A stretch of DNA of 64,000 nt from Micromonospora rosaria (GTDB lineage: Bacteria; Actinomycetota; Actinomycetes; Mycobacteriales; Micromonosporaceae). The notes beneath the pieces were generated by a model. The model made no database searches, was not told the DNA's origin, and was given only the letters and a program-made list of their open reading frames with translations. The stretch is from assembly GCF_001567585.1 (NCBI RefSeq), contig NZ_LRQV01000007.1, forward strand, positions 41,144 to 105,143. Direction: 5' to 3'. Every line of letters starts with the position of its first letter. The first letter of the stretch is position 1. The position numbers and the translations under genes are program-made. This document shows, in pieces, positions 1 through 8,628 of this stretch.

Positions 1-137
1 AAACCGGATCCGTACGCCGGGCGGGGAGATCGCGGAACTGCCCGCCGGGTGGTGGACCGCCGCCTTTTCGGGCGGGAGTTGGCGTCGCGGGAGATACCGG
101 ACTGCCGATCGGCGCGCGACATGCCAGAGTAGAGCCG

Positions 138-1484
138 ATGTCCTCCGTCCCCCCTGACCAGCCCCGCCGCTCCACCGGCGTGCACGCCGGAGCCCGGCCG
201 GTCGACCCTGCCGGGCGGGAACGGCGGGTGCCGGCGCCCCGGCCCGGTGGGCCCCGGCCGCCCCGCCGGGCCCCGCTCGCCCTAGCCGCCGCAGTCGCCG
301 CCGGCTGGGCCGCGCTCACCTCGTACCTGCCGGTCGCGCTCGTGCTCGGGCTGGCCCAGCTCAGCGAGGACGCCGCCGCCGTCGCCGGGGCGCTGCTCGC
401 CGGGCTGGCCGGCTGGCTGCTCGGGCACGGGGTGCCGCTGACCACCCCGGCCGGCCCGTTGCACCTCGCCCCCCTGGTGCTGACCGCGCTCGCCGCCTGG
501 CGGCTGGTCCGGGCCGGGGTGCACGTCAGCCGGGCGATCGGCGCCCGCAACGGCCGTTCGCCCCGCCGGACGGTCACCGTGGCCGTCGCGGTGGGCATCG
601 GGTACGGCCTGCTCGGCGCGCTCGCGGCGGCGCTGGCCGGCACCGGCGAGGTGCGGGCGTCACCGGTGCGGGCCGGGCTCACCCTCGCCGCCTTCGGCAC
701 CCTCGCGGCGCTGGTCGGGGCGGCCCGGACCACGGACGTGACCGCCCTGCTGGCCGAACGCGTGCCGCCGGTGCTGCGCGACGGGATCCGCACCGGCCTG
801 GTCGCCGCGCTGCTGCTGCTCGCGGCGGGGGGCGGCGCGGCCGGACTGGCGGTGGCGACCGGCGGCGGGGACGCCGCCGACATGATCGGGGCCTACCGGA
901 CCGGGGTGGCCGGGCAGGCCGGGGTCACCCTGGTCAGCCTCGGCTACGCGCCGAACGCCACCGTCTGGTCCATCAGCTACCTGCTCGGCCCCGGCTTCGC
1001 CGTCGGTACCGGCACCGTGGTCCGGACCAGTGAGGTGTCGGTCGGCGGGCTGCCGGCCATCCCGTTGCTGGCCGGGCTGCCCAGCGGCCCGGTGGACGGG
1101 TTCGGCGCGGCGCTGCTCGCGGTGCCGGTCCTCGCCGCGATGGCGGCGGGCTGGCTGCTGGCCCGCCGGCTGCTGCGAACGGCCGGACAGCGGCTCGGTT
1201 CCGGCCGGGCCGGCACCGAGGACCGGCACCGGCTCGACTGGCCGGCGCTGCTCGGTCCGGCCGCGCTGGCCGGGCCGGTGGCCGGCGTGGTGCTGGCGGC
1301 GGCGGCGCTGGTCTCCGGCGGCTCGCTGGGGGCCGGCCGGCTCGCCGAGATCGGCCCGGTGCCCTGGCAGGTGGCCGCCGTGACCACCGCCGTCGTCACC
1401 GTCGGCGCGGTGCTCGGCGCCGCGGCCACCCGCGCCCTCACCCCGAGCCGAGGACGCCCAGCGGTGACCCAAGCCCGGCGGTGA
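138..1484 (+). CDS. perM: PerM/DUF6350-family polytopic membrane protein
   Basis: A 448-aa, very Ala/Leu/Val/Gly-rich protein with a basic, Pro-rich cytoplasmic N-terminus (about residues 1-48) followed by a series of hydrophobic segments, so an integral membrane protein. In actinobacteria this family (DUF6350, called cell division protein PerM) sits immediately upstream of purN and purH, as it does here across one small opposite-strand gene. Known work on PerM in mycobacteria links it to division and envelope stress; the exact role is not fixed. The ATG at 138 is preceded by TAGAGC at 130-135, which may be a leaderless -10. Family assignment rests on context and membrane pattern. Nothing else is seen in bases 1-137. 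Confidence 0.75.
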   Translation: MSSVPPDQPRRSTGVHAGARPVDPAGRERRVPAPRPGGPRPPRRAPLALAAAVAAGWAALTSYLPVALVLGLAQLSEDAAAVAGALLAGLAGWLLGHGVPLTTPAGPLHLAPLVLTALAAWRLVRAGVHVSRAIGARNGRSPRRTVTVAVAVGIGYGLLGALAAALAGTGEVRASPVRAGLTLAAFGTLAALVGAARTTDVTALLAERVPPVLRDGIRTGLVAALLLLAAGGGAAGLAVATGGGDAADMIGAYRTGVAGQAGVTLVSLGYAPNATVWSISYLLGPGFAVGTGTVVRTSEVSVGGLPAIPLLAGLPSGPVDGFGAALLAVPVLAAMAAGWLLARRLLRTAGQRLGSGRAGTEDRHRLDWPALLGPAALAGPVAGVVLAAAALVSGGSLGAGRLAEIGPVPWQVAAVTTAVVTVGAVLGAAATRALTPSRGRPAVTQARR

Positions 1485-1582
1485 CCCCGCGCCCAGCGGT
1501 GGCGCGGGAGGGTGCCCAGGGGTGGCGTGCGCCAGGGGCGCCCCGGACGAGCCGGAACGCCCCTCGCGCGGTCGGTGTGGAC

Positions 1583-2134
1583 TCAGACGCCGGTCGGCGC
1601 GTTCACGTTCAGCACCACGATCGCGATGATCTGGAGGATGCCGAGCACGATGCCGATCCCGCCGCAGATCAGACCGGCCTTGGCCTGACCGCCGTTGGCG
1701 GCCTGCCCCTGGTCGGCCTTCTGCTTGCCGAGGAAGCCGAGCACCAGGCCGGCGATGCCCAGCGGGATGCCCATGTAGCAGCAGGCCAGCGGGATGGACG
1801 CGATGCCGAGGATCATCGCCAGCAGGCCCAGGGTGTTGTTCTGCCCGGCCGGCTGCGGGTACCCGGCGTTCGGGTAGGTGGGGGCGCCGTACCCGGGCTG
1901 CTGCCCGTACGGGTCGGGCTGGCCGTACGGCGCCTGCGGCGGCGGGGCGTACGGGTCGGGCTGGCCGTAGGGCTGCTGGCCGTAGGGCTGCCCCGAGGTG
2001 GGCTGCTGGCCGTACGGTTGCCCCGAGGTGGGCTGCTGGCCGTAGGGCTGCCCTGAAGTGGGCTGCTGGCCGTAGGGCTGGCCCGACGAGGGCTGCTGGC
2101 CGTACGGATCCTGACCGGGGTTGCCGGGCTGCAT
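1583..2134 (-). CDS. DUF4190-domain membrane protein with Gln/Pro/Gly/Tyr repeat N-terminus
   Basis: A 183-aa protein. Residues 1-95 are low complexity, built from repeated GQPYGQQPTS-like units and further PYGQ runs; the underlying DNA is a tandem 30-bp repeat (about 1970-2105). The C-terminal half has two hydrophobic helical segments separated by a short polar, Gly/Gln/Lys-rich loop (around GKQKADQGQ), the usual DUF4190 layout. The N-terminus is probably cytoplasmic. DUF4190 proteins are common in actinomycetes and have no agreed function. It is transcribed away from purN; the shared 258-bp upstream region carries the 23-bp tandem repeats described separately. Confidence 0.8.
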   Translation of the reverse strand: MQPGNPGQDPYGQQPSSGQPYGQQPTSGQPYGQQPTSGQPYGQQPTSGQPYGQQPYGQPDPYAPPPQAPYGQPDPYGQQPGYGAPTYPNAGYPQPAGQNNTLGLLAMILGIASIPLACCYMGIPLGIAGLVLGFLGKQKADQGQAANGGQAKAGLICGGIGIVLGILQIIAIVVLNVNAPTGV

Positions 2135-2166
2135 GTCGGACTGCTCCTTGGCTGGTGACTGTCAGT

Positions 2167-2235
2167 ACGTGGGCTCCACCGGAGCCATGACGTGGGTCCC
2201 ACCGGGACCATCACGTGGGCCCCACCGGAACCATG
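2167..2235. repeat. Three tandem 23-bp repeats with palindromic cores
   Basis: Three adjacent copies start at 2167, 2190 and 2213, each beginning ACGTGGG. The core of copy 1 is GGCTCC-ACC-GGAGCC and of copy 2 GGTCCC-ACC-GGGACC, so both arms change together and stay complementary. Copy 3 is less perfect (GGCCCC/GGAACC). They lie between the divergent DUF4190 gene and purN, about 33 bp upstream of the DUF4190 start. An operator array or a transcript-level hairpin array are both possible. Confidence 0.8.
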
Positions 2236-2380
2236 GTCGCGCCAGGACACCGAGCGCGCAGCACGGGAGCGGGACCGCACCACGTCGGATACCGAGCGAC
2301 CGGCAGCGTACCTGGTCGTTGCGACATTCGGGGGGTACCGACGTCGTCCGCCCAGCCGACGGACCTCGCGTCGCGCCCGA

Positions 2381-2386
2381 TATGGT
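2381..2386 (+). promoter_or_regulatory. -10 box of a probable leaderless purN promoter
   Basis: TATGGT ends 6 nt before the purN GTG, so transcription would begin at or next to the start codon. No Shine-Dalgarno sequence precedes the GTG. Confidence 0.55.
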
Positions 2387-2392
2387 GACCGC

Positions 2393-3013
2393 GTGACCGA
2401 CCCCGCGTCCGCCGCCCGTCTCGTCGTCCTCGTCTCCGGCTCCGGCAGCAACCTCCAGGCGCTCCTGGACGCCTGCGCCGACCCGGCGTACGGAGCCCGG
2501 GTGGTCGCCGTCGGCGCCGACCGGGACGGCATCGCCGGCCTGGACCGGGCCGCCGCCGTCGGGGTGCCGACCTTCGTCGAGCGGGTGAAGGACCACCCCA
2601 CCCGCGAGGACTGGGACGCCGCGCTCACCGCGCAGGTCGCCGAGCACAAGCCGGACCTGGTCGTCTCGGCCGGCTTCCTCAAGCTGGTCGGGCCGCGCTT
2701 CCTGGCCGCCTTCGGCGACCGGTACCTGAACACGCACAACACGCTGCTGCCGGCGTTCCCCGGCATCCACGGCCCCCGCGACGCGCTCGCCTACGGCGTC
2801 AAGGTCACCGGGGCCACCCTCTTCTTCGTCGATGCCGGGATGGACACCGGTCCGATCGTCGCGCAGGTCGCGGTGCCGGTGCTCGACGGCGACGACGAGG
2901 AGACGCTCACCGAGCGGATCAAGGAAGCCGAACGCGGTCAGCTCGTCGAGCAGGTCGGTCGGTTGGTCCGCCGTGGTTGGACGATCACCGGAAGAAAGGT
3001 CACCGTACCGTGA
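2393..3013 (+). CDS. purN: Phosphoribosylglycinamide formyltransferase (PurN)
   Basis: Transfers the formyl group of 10-formyl-THF to glycinamide ribonucleotide, step three of IMP synthesis, in the cytoplasm. The 206-aa protein has the GSGSN phosphate-binding loop at residues 16-20, catalytic Asn113 and His115 in [15 protein letters not shown], and Asp151 in MDTGPI, matching the Asn/His/Asp triad of the family. The GTG at 2393 fits the usual family length; the frame is open further upstream but without similarity. Its stop overlaps the purH GTG by 3 nt, so purN and purH should be translationally coupled. The TATGGT hexamer just upstream suggests a leaderless mRNA. Confidence 0.96.
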   Translation: MTDPASAARLVVLVSGSGSNLQALLDACADPAYGARVVAVGADRDGIAGLDRAAAVGVPTFVERVKDHPTREDWDAALTAQVAEHKPDLVVSAGFLKLVGPRFLAAFGDRYLNTHNTLLPAFPGIHGPRDALAYGVKVTGATLFFVDAGMDTGPIVAQVAVPVLDGDDEETLTERIKEAERGQLVEQVGRLVRRGWTITGRKVTVP

Positions 3014-4581
3014 GTGCCACTGCGGACCAGCGCCGCCCGATCCGGCGGGCGCTGGTCAGCGTCTACGACAAGAGCGGTCTGGTCGAGCTGGCCACGGCCC
3101 TGCACGACGCCGGGGTGGAGATCGTCTCGACCGGCAGCACCGCGGCGACGATCGCGGCGGCCGGGGTGCCGGTGACCGCGGTGGAGACGGTGACTGGTTT
3201 CCCGGAGATCCTCGACGGCCGGGTGAAGACCCTGCACCCGAAGATCCACGGGGGCCTCCTCGCCGACCTGCGCAAGGAGAGCCACGCCACCCAGCTCGAC
3301 GAGCACGGCATCGCCGGCATCGACCTGCTGGTCTCCAACCTCTACCCGTTCCAGGCCACGGTCGCCTCCGGCGCGGGCGTGGAGGAGTGCGTGGAGCAGA
3401 TCGACATCGGCGGGCCCGCCATGGTCCGGGCCGCCGCGAAGAACCACGCCTCCGTCGCGGTGGTCACCGACCCGGCCGCGTACCCGGCGGTGCTGGCCGC
3501 CCTCGGCGACGGCGGGTTCACCCTGACCCAGCGCCGGGCGCTGGCCGCGCGGGCCTTCGCCGACATCGCTGAGTACGACATCGCGGTGGCGAACTGGTGC
3601 GCCGTCCAGCTCGGCCCGGCCGACCTGGAGTGGCCGGGCTTCGCCGGGATGGCCCTGCGTCCCGACCGCGCCCTGCGGTACGGGGAGAACCCGCACCAGG
3701 CGGCGGCCCTCTACACCGACCCGGGCTCCCCCGTGGGGCTGGCCCAGGCGGAGCAGTTGCACGGCAAGGAGATGTCGTACAACAACTACGTCGACGCGGA
3801 CGCCGCCTGGCGGGCGGCGAACGACTTCGCCGACCAGCCGGCCGTGGCGATCATCAAGCACGCCAACCCGTGCGGCATCGCGGTCGGCGCGGACGTCGCC
3901 GAGGCGCACCGCAAGGCGCACGCCTGCGACCCGGTGAGCGCCTACGGCGGGGTGATCGCGGTCAACCGGCCGGTCACCGTCGCGCTGGCCGAGCAGGTCT
4001 CGGAGATCTTCACCGAGGTCCTGGTGGCGCCGGAGTTCGAGGCCGACGCGCTGGACGTGCTGCGCGCCAAGAAGAACCTGCGGCTGCTGCGCGCGCCGGC
4101 CTGGAGCCCGGCGCCGGCCGAGTGGCGGCAGGTCAGCGGCGGCGTGCTGGTGCAGATGGCCGACCGGGTGGACGCGGCCGGCGACGACCCGGCCACCTGG
4201 CGGCTGGCCACCGGGGAGGCGGCCGACGAGGCGCTCCTGCGTGACCTGGTCTTCGCCTGGCGGGCGGTGCGGTCGGTGAAGAGCAACGCGATCCTGCTGG
4301 CCACCGACGGGGCGACCGTCGGGGTGGGCATGGGCCAGGTCAACCGGGTCGACTCGGCGAACCTGGCGGTCAGCCGGGCCGGTGCGGACCGGGCCCGGGG
4401 CGCGGTGGCCGCCTCGGACGCGTTCTTCCCCTTCGCCGACGGCCTCAAGATCCTCGCCGACGCCGGGGTGCGCGCGGTGGTGCAGCCGGGCGGCTCGATC
4501 CGCGACGAGGAGGTCGTCGCCGCCGCCAAGGAGGCCGGCCTCACCATGTACCTCACCGGCACCCGGCACTTCTTCCACTGA
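3010..4581 (+). CDS. purH: Bifunctional AICAR transformylase / IMP cyclohydrolase (PurH)
   Basis: Performs the last two steps of purine synthesis: formylation of AICAR with 10-formyl-THF, then ring closure to IMP. The 523-aa length is typical. The N-terminal MGS-like cyclohydrolase domain starts at [17 protein letters not shown] and includes [17 protein letters not shown]; the C-terminal transformylase domain contains the [12 protein letters not shown] region with the catalytic Lys-His. I chose the GTG at 3010, which overlaps the purN stop (GTGA) and has GGAAGAAAGG 10 nt upstream; an ATG at 2977 in the same frame lies within purN and would add 11 residues. A 14-bp-stem terminator follows. Confidence 0.96.
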   Translation: MSATADQRRPIRRALVSVYDKSGLVELATALHDAGVEIVSTGSTAATIAAAGVPVTAVETVTGFPEILDGRVKTLHPKIHGGLLADLRKESHATQLDEHGIAGIDLLVSNLYPFQATVASGAGVEECVEQIDIGGPAMVRAAAKNHASVAVVTDPAAYPAVLAALGDGGFTLTQRRALAARAFADIAEYDIAVANWCAVQLGPADLEWPGFAGMALRPDRALRYGENPHQAAALYTDPGSPVGLAQAEQLHGKEMSYNNYVDADAAWRAANDFADQPAVAIIKHANPCGIAVGADVAEAHRKAHACDPVSAYGGVIAVNRPVTVALAEQVSEIFTEVLVAPEFEADALDVLRAKKNLRLLRAPAWSPAPAEWRQVSGGVLVQMADRVDAAGDDPATWRLATGEAADEALLRDLVFAWRAVRSVKSNAILLATDGATVGVGMGQVNRVDSANLAVSRAGADRARGAVAASDAFFPFADGLKILADAGVRAVVQPGGSIRDEEVVAAAKEAGLTMYLTGTRHFFH

Positions 4582-4598
4582 TCCCGGCGCACGACCAC

Positions 4599-4648
4599 AC
4601 CGCCCGGCACCCGCACGGCGCGCGACCGCGCCCGGGGTGCCGGGCGGT
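4599..4648 (+). terminator. Hairpin terminator after purH
   Basis: A perfect 14-bp stem (ACCGCCCGGCACCC at 4599-4612 with its complement at 4635-4648) encloses a 22-nt loop, starting 17 nt after the purH stop. There is no strong T tract, which is common in high-GC actinomycetes. Confidence 0.7.
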
Positions 4649-4789
4649 CCGTCATCTGCCGGCCGGTCCGCCCCCGCCGGCCGGTCGGTCCGCCGGCTGG
4701 TCCGGCCGGCCCCGGTGGCCCTGGCCGGCGGCGGTCCCGTCTGCCGGGTCGTCGCGGGCGTGCCCGTCGGACGTGAGACGATCGGAGTC

Positions 4790-5650
4790 GTGACGGCGAC
4801 GGTTCTGGACGGCAAGGCGACAGCGGCAGAGATCAAGGACGAGCTGCGGACCCGGGTCAAGGCCCTGGCGGAGCGCGGCATCACCCCGGGACTGGGTACG
4901 GTCCTGGTGGGCGCCGACCCCGGCTCCCAGGCGTACGTCAACGGCAAGCACCGTGACTGCGCCGAGGTGGGCATCGCCTCGATCCGCCGGGAGCTGCCCG
5001 CCGACGCCACCCAGGAGCAGGTGGACGCGGTCCTGGCCGAGCTGAACGCCGACCCGGCCTGCCACGGGTACATCGTCCAGTTGCCGCTTCCCGGGCACCT
5101 GGACACCCAGCGGGCGCTGGAGCTGATCGACCCGGAGAAGGACGCCGACGGGCTGCACCCGGTCAACCTGGGCCGGCTGGTGCTCGGGTACGACGCCCCG
5201 CTGCCCTGCACCCCGCGCGGCATCGTCGAGCTGCTCCGCCGGTACGACGTGCCGCTGCGCGGCGCGAAGGTGGCACTGGTCGGCCGGGGCAACACGGTGG
5301 GCCGGCCGCTCGGCCTGCTGCTCACCCGGCGCAGCGAGAACGCCACGGTGACCCTCTGCCACACCGGCACCCTGGACCTCGCCGCGCACACCCGGGCGGC
5401 GGACATCGTGATCGTCGCGGCCGGGGTGCCCGGCCTGCTCACCGCCGACATGATCCGGCCCGGCGCGGTGGTGGTCGACGTCGGCATCACCCGGGTCATC
5501 GGCCCGGACGGCAAGGGCCGGTACACCGGTGACGTGGACCCGGAGGTCGCCGAGGTCGCCGGGGCGCTCGCCCCGATGCCCGGCGGGGTCGGCCCGATGA
5601 CCCGGGCCATGCTCCTCACCAACGTCGTCGAGCGCGCCGAACAGCGGTAA
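4790..5650 (+). CDS. folD: Bifunctional methylene-THF dehydrogenase / methenyl-THF cyclohydrolase (FolD)
   Basis: Interconverts 5,10-methylene-THF and 10-formyl-THF, supplying the formyl donor used by the adjacent PurN and PurH. The 286-aa protein has the catalytic Tyr-x3-Lys region in [15 protein letters not shown], the VQLPLPGHL motif, the DGLHPVNLG segment and a Rossmann loop in [12 protein letters not shown]. The GTG at 4790 gives the normal N-terminus ([16 protein letters not shown]); the frame is open far upstream but that stretch has no similarity. GACGAT at 4777-4782, 7 nt before the GTG, may be a weak leaderless -10. A GGGCCC repeat begins 10 nt after the stop. Confidence 0.96.
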   Translation: MTATVLDGKATAAEIKDELRTRVKALAERGITPGLGTVLVGADPGSQAYVNGKHRDCAEVGIASIRRELPADATQEQVDAVLAELNADPACHGYIVQLPLPGHLDTQRALELIDPEKDADGLHPVNLGRLVLGYDAPLPCTPRGIVELLRRYDVPLRGAKVALVGRGNTVGRPLGLLLTRRSENATVTLCHTGTLDLAAHTRAADIVIVAAGVPGLLTADMIRPGAVVVDVGITRVIGPDGKGRYTGDVDPEVAEVAGALAPMPGGVGPMTRAMLLTNVVERAEQR

Positions 5651-5659
5651 GCCCGGCGG

Positions 5660-5713
5660 GTAAGGAAGGGCCCCCTGTTAACGCATTCCGCAGAGCAGGG
5701 GCCCCTTCTTAAC
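5660..5713 (+). repeat. GGGCCC interspersed palindromic repeat, copy 1
   Basis: About 54 bp: GGTAAGGAAGGGCCCCCTG, then TTAACGC, a short spacer, AGAGCAGGGGCCCC and TTCTTAACC. The two GGGCCC-containing arms pair to form a strong hairpin. It lies just after folD in the same orientation and probably acts as its terminator. Other copies are at 8574-8628, 16117-16174, 26948-27002 and 47985-48039. Confidence 0.9.
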
Positions 5714-5773
5714 CGAGAGTGGTGCCGGCGACGTCATATCCGTCCGCCCCTGGCCTGCTCGGTGCCAGGATGA

Positions 5774-5805
5774 CTGATACGGTCCGGAAAACCGACTGGT
5801 ATCAG
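5774..5805 (+). promoter_or_regulatory. Inverted repeat in the mdh leader
   Basis: CTGATAC (5774-5780) and GTATCAG (5799-5805) are perfect inverted repeats ending 14 nt before the mdh ATG. Inside them CGG-AAAA-CCG can form a small tetraloop hairpin. It could be an operator or an mRNA stem-loop next to the ribosome binding site. Confidence 0.5.
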
Positions 5806-5819
5806 GGAGTGGGACGACC

Positions 5820-6770
5820 ATGGGTAAGAAGGTCACTGTCGTCGGGGCCGGCTTCTACGGCTCCACCACCGCGCAGCGCCTGGCCGAGTACGACGTCTTC
5901 GACACCGTCGTCATCACCGACATCGTGGAGGGCAAGCCCGCGGGTCTCGCACTGGACCTCAACCAGTCGCGGGCGATCGAGGGCTTCGAGACCAAGGTCG
6001 TCGGTGCCACCACCGGCCCGAACGGCGAGGGCTACGAGGCCATCGAGGGCTCGGACGTCGTGGTGATCACCGCCGGTCTGCCCCGTAAGCCGGGCATGAG
6101 CCGGATGGACCTGCTGGAGACCAACGCCAAGATCGTCCGCCAGGTCTCCGAGAACGTCGCCAAGTACGCCCCGAACGCGGTCGTCATCGTGGTCTCCAAC
6201 CCGCTCGACGAGATGACCGCGCTGGCCCAGATCGCCACCCAGTTCCCGCACAACCGGGTGCTCGGCCAGGCCGGCATGCTGGACACCGCCCGGTTCACCA
6301 ACTTCGTCGCCGAGGCGCTGAGCGTGCCGGTGAAGTCGGTGAAGACGCTCACCCTCGGCTCGCACGGCGACACCATGGTCCCGGTGCCGTCGCAGAGCAC
6401 GGTGAACGGCGCCCCGCTGCGCGACGCCATGCCGGCCGAGCAGATCGAGGAGCTGGTGGTCAAGACCCGCAACGGCGGGGCCGAGGTGGTCGCGCTGCTC
6501 AAGACCGGCTCGGCGTACTACGCCCCGTCGGCCGCCGCGGCCCGGATGGCGAAGGCCGTCGCGGAGGACTCCGGCGAGGTCATGCCGGTCTGCGCCTGGG
6601 TCGACGGCGAGTACGGCATCTCCGGCGTCTACCTGGGCGTCGAGGCGGCGATCGGGGCCGAGGGCGTCAAGCGGGTCGTCGAGACCGACCTGGACGCCGA
6701 CGAGTTGGCCAGCCTCAAGGAGGCCGCCGAGGCGGTCCGCGCCAAGCAGGCCGACGTCGCCTCGATGTGA
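5820..6770 (+). CDS. mdh: Malate dehydrogenase, LDH-like type (Mdh)
   Basis: Oxidises malate to oxaloacetate with NAD in the TCA cycle. The 316-aa protein begins with the Rossmann glycine-rich stretch VVGAGFYGSTTA (about residues 6-17). ITAGLPRKPGMSR contains the mobile substrate-binding arginines and TLGSHGDTMVP the catalytic His. The sequence type is the LDH-like MDH of actinobacteria and other groups rather than the E. coli type. The ATG at 5820 follows GGGAGTGGGACGACC, which includes a purine-rich ribosome binding site. A 7-bp inverted repeat lies in the leader, and a perfect 14-bp terminator stem follows the gene. Confidence 0.95.
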   Translation: MGKKVTVVGAGFYGSTTAQRLAEYDVFDTVVITDIVEGKPAGLALDLNQSRAIEGFETKVVGATTGPNGEGYEAIEGSDVVVITAGLPRKPGMSRMDLLETNAKIVRQVSENVAKYAPNAVVIVVSNPLDEMTALAQIATQFPHNRVLGQAGMLDTARFTNFVAEALSVPVKSVKTLTLGSHGDTMVPVPSQSTVNGAPLRDAMPAEQIEELVVKTRNGGAEVVALLKTGSAYYAPSAAAARMAKAVAEDSGEVMPVCAWVDGEYGISGVYLGVEAAIGAEGVKRVVETDLDADELASLKEAAEAVRAKQADVASM

Positions 6771-6780
6771 TCCACGTACA

Positions 6781-6825
6781 CCGCCGAGGGGCGGGCCGGC
6801 GCTGAGCCGGTCCGCCCCTCGGCGG
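6781..6825 (+). terminator. Hairpin terminator after mdh
   Basis: A perfect 14-bp stem CCGCCGAGGGGCGG (6781-6794) pairs with 6812-6825 across a 17-nt loop and is followed by TTTCC. It begins 11 nt after the mdh stop. Confidence 0.8.
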
Positions 6826-6839
6826 TTTCCCCGGCCCGC

Positions 6840-6904
6840 CTCGTCGATCGGGGGAGCTGCGTTCTGCGGCGCGGTTTCCGGACGCGATTCCCCTGCTCGA
6901 CGAG
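6840..6904. repeat. Long imperfect inverted repeat between mdh and icd
   Basis: CTCGTCGATCGGGGGA (6840-6855) and TCCCCTGCTCGACGAG (6889-6904) pair at 14 of 16 positions around a 33-nt loop. It lies behind the mdh terminator and about 135 bp before icd. Its role is unknown. Confidence 0.6.
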
Positions 6905-7039
6905 ACGGGGCAGGGGGGTGGCGGGCAGGGTGGTGGTGGGGCGGTGTCTCCCGGTGGTGAGGGTGGGTGGGGGGTGCCGGCCCGTTTCCAGTACGCTCGT
7001 ACTGCTTGAGCACGTGTCCCCCGAGAGGAGCGCCGGCCG

Positions 7040-8257
7040 ATGGCGAAGATCAAGGTAAACAACCCGGTCGTGGAGCTCGACGGCGACGAGATGACCCGGA
7101 TCATCTGGAAGCAGATCCGGGAGCAGCTGATCCTGCCCTACCTCGACGTCGACCTGCACTACTACGACCTCTCGATCCAGCACCGTGACGCGACCGACGA
7201 CCAGGTGACCATCGACGCCGCCAACGCGATCAAGGAGCACGGCGTCGGCGTCAAGTGCGCCACCATCACGCCGGACGAGGCCCGGGTGGAGGAGTTCGGC
7301 CTGAAGAAGATGTGGCGGTCGCCGAACGGCACCATCCGCAACATCCTCGGCGGTGTCGTCTTCCGTGAGCCGATCATCATGTCGAACGTGCCCCGCCTGG
7401 TGCCGGGCTGGACCAAGCCGATCATCATCGGCCGGCACGCCCACGGCGACCAGTACAAGGCCAGCGACTTCGTGGTCCCCGGCCCGGGTACGGTCACCAT
7501 CACCTACACCCCGGCCGACGGCTCGCAGCCGGTCGAGCTGGAGGTCGCCAACTTCCCCGGCGGCGGCATCGCGATGGGCATGTACAACTTCGACGAGTCG
7601 ATCCGGGACTTCGCCCGCGCCTCGTTCCGGTACGGCCTGGACCGGGGCTACCCGGTCTACCTGTCGACCAAGAACACCATCCTCAAGGCGTACGACGGCC
7701 GGTTCAAGGACATCTTCGCCGAGGTCTTCGAGACCGAGTTCAAGACCGAGTTCGACGCCGCCGGCATCACCTACGAGCACCGGCTGATCGACGACATGGT
7801 CGCCGCCGCCCTGAAGTGGGAGGGCGGCTACGTCTGGGCCTGCAAGAACTACGACGGTGACGTGCAGTCCGACACCGTCGCGCAGGGCTTCGGCTCGCTC
7901 GGCCTGATGACCTCCGTGCTGCTCTCCCCCGACGGCCGGACCGTCGAGGCCGAGGCCGCCCACGGCACGGTCACCCGGCACTACCGGCAGTACCAGAAGG
8001 GCGAGAAGACCTCGACCAACCCGATCGCCTCCATCTACGCCTGGACCCGGGGCCTGGCCCACCGGGGCAAGCTGGACGGCACCCCGGCGGTCACCGAGTT
8101 CGCCACCACCCTGGAGCAGGTCATCGTCGACACCGTCGAGGGCGGCCAGATGACCAAGGACCTCGCGCTGCTCATCTCGCGGGACGCCCCGTGGCAGACC
8201 ACCGACGAGTTCATGAACACCCTGGACGAGAACCTGGCGCGCAAGCTCGCCGCCTGA
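7040..8257 (+). CDS. icd: NADP-dependent isocitrate dehydrogenase (homodimeric, eukaryote-like type)
   Basis: Decarboxylates isocitrate to 2-oxoglutarate in the TCA cycle. The 405-aa length and the start [20 protein letters not shown] place it in the dimeric NADP-IDH subfamily shared with eukaryotes rather than the 740-aa monomeric form found in some actinobacteria. Visible motifs are [11 protein letters not shown] (substrate binding), [27 protein letters not shown] and the [12 protein letters not shown] cofactor region. The ATG has GAGAGGAG about 10 nt upstream. It follows mdh at 269 bp with a terminator between, so it is a separate unit. A perfect 16-bp terminator stem follows it. Confidence 0.95.
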   Translation: MAKIKVNNPVVELDGDEMTRIIWKQIREQLILPYLDVDLHYYDLSIQHRDATDDQVTIDAANAIKEHGVGVKCATITPDEARVEEFGLKKMWRSPNGTIRNILGGVVFREPIIMSNVPRLVPGWTKPIIIGRHAHGDQYKASDFVVPGPGTVTITYTPADGSQPVELEVANFPGGGIAMGMYNFDESIRDFARASFRYGLDRGYPVYLSTKNTILKAYDGRFKDIFAEVFETEFKTEFDAAGITYEHRLIDDMVAAALKWEGGYVWACKNYDGDVQSDTVAQGFGSLGLMTSVLLSPDGRTVEAEAAHGTVTRHYRQYQKGEKTSTNPIASIYAWTRGLAHRGKLDGTPAVTEFATTLEQVIVDTVEGGQMTKDLALLISRDAPWQTTDEFMNTLDENLARKLAA

Positions 8258-8271
8258 TCTCCGTACCGCTC

Positions 8272-8313
8272 CCGACGGGCCCACCGGCCGCACCGTGCCG
8301 GTGGGCCCGTCGG
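8272..8313 (+). terminator. Hairpin terminator after icd
   Basis: A perfect 16-bp stem, CCGACGGGCCCACCGG at 8272-8287 paired with 8298-8313, around a 10-nt loop, begins 14 nt after the icd stop. Confidence 0.85.
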
Positions 8314-8573
8314 CGTCACCGTGCCGCTGACGGATCGTTGAGCTGGGTGGACGTGATGCCAGTCGCGTCCAGGAAGGTTGACCGCGGTCGCCTCGCGGCA
8401 CGAGTGCCGATCAGCCAGCCTTCCCGGCTGTCGAGCACACAGCCAGCCGTCCCTTCCCTGCGGGGGGCCCTGTCCCGGGCCCCCCGCGCCCTGTCTGCCC
8501 CTTCGCCCTGTCTGCGCCCGCGTCCGCGCATGCCACTCGCCCCCGGCCCGGCCCCGCGCCCGGCATCCTGGGT
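8314..8573. other. Non-coding stretch between convergent icd and galT
   Basis: No convincing gene. It holds an 11-bp perfect hairpin (GCGGGGGGCCC at 8460-8470 with 8477-8487, 6-nt loop), a possible bidirectional terminator, and a direct repeat of CGCCCTGTCTG-like sequence near 8488-8518. The gap between genes is 8258-8623, closed by the icd terminator on the left and a GGGCCC repeat on the right. Confidence 0.6.
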
Positions 8574-8628
8574 GTTAACAAGGGGCCCCTGCTCTACCGG
8601 AAGCGTTAACAGGGGGCCCTTCCTTACC
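8574..8628 (-). repeat. GGGCCC interspersed palindromic repeat, copy 2
   Basis: Minus-strand copy of the repeat seen at 5660. Its GGTAAGG end supplies the TAA stop codon of galT (8624-8626), and the hairpin arms then lie directly downstream of the gene. Confidence 0.9.

Noticed and set aside
2938..5622. An 894-codon minus-strand frame opposite purH and folD
   Set aside because: It is a composition artefact; both plus-strand genes have complete catalytic motifs.
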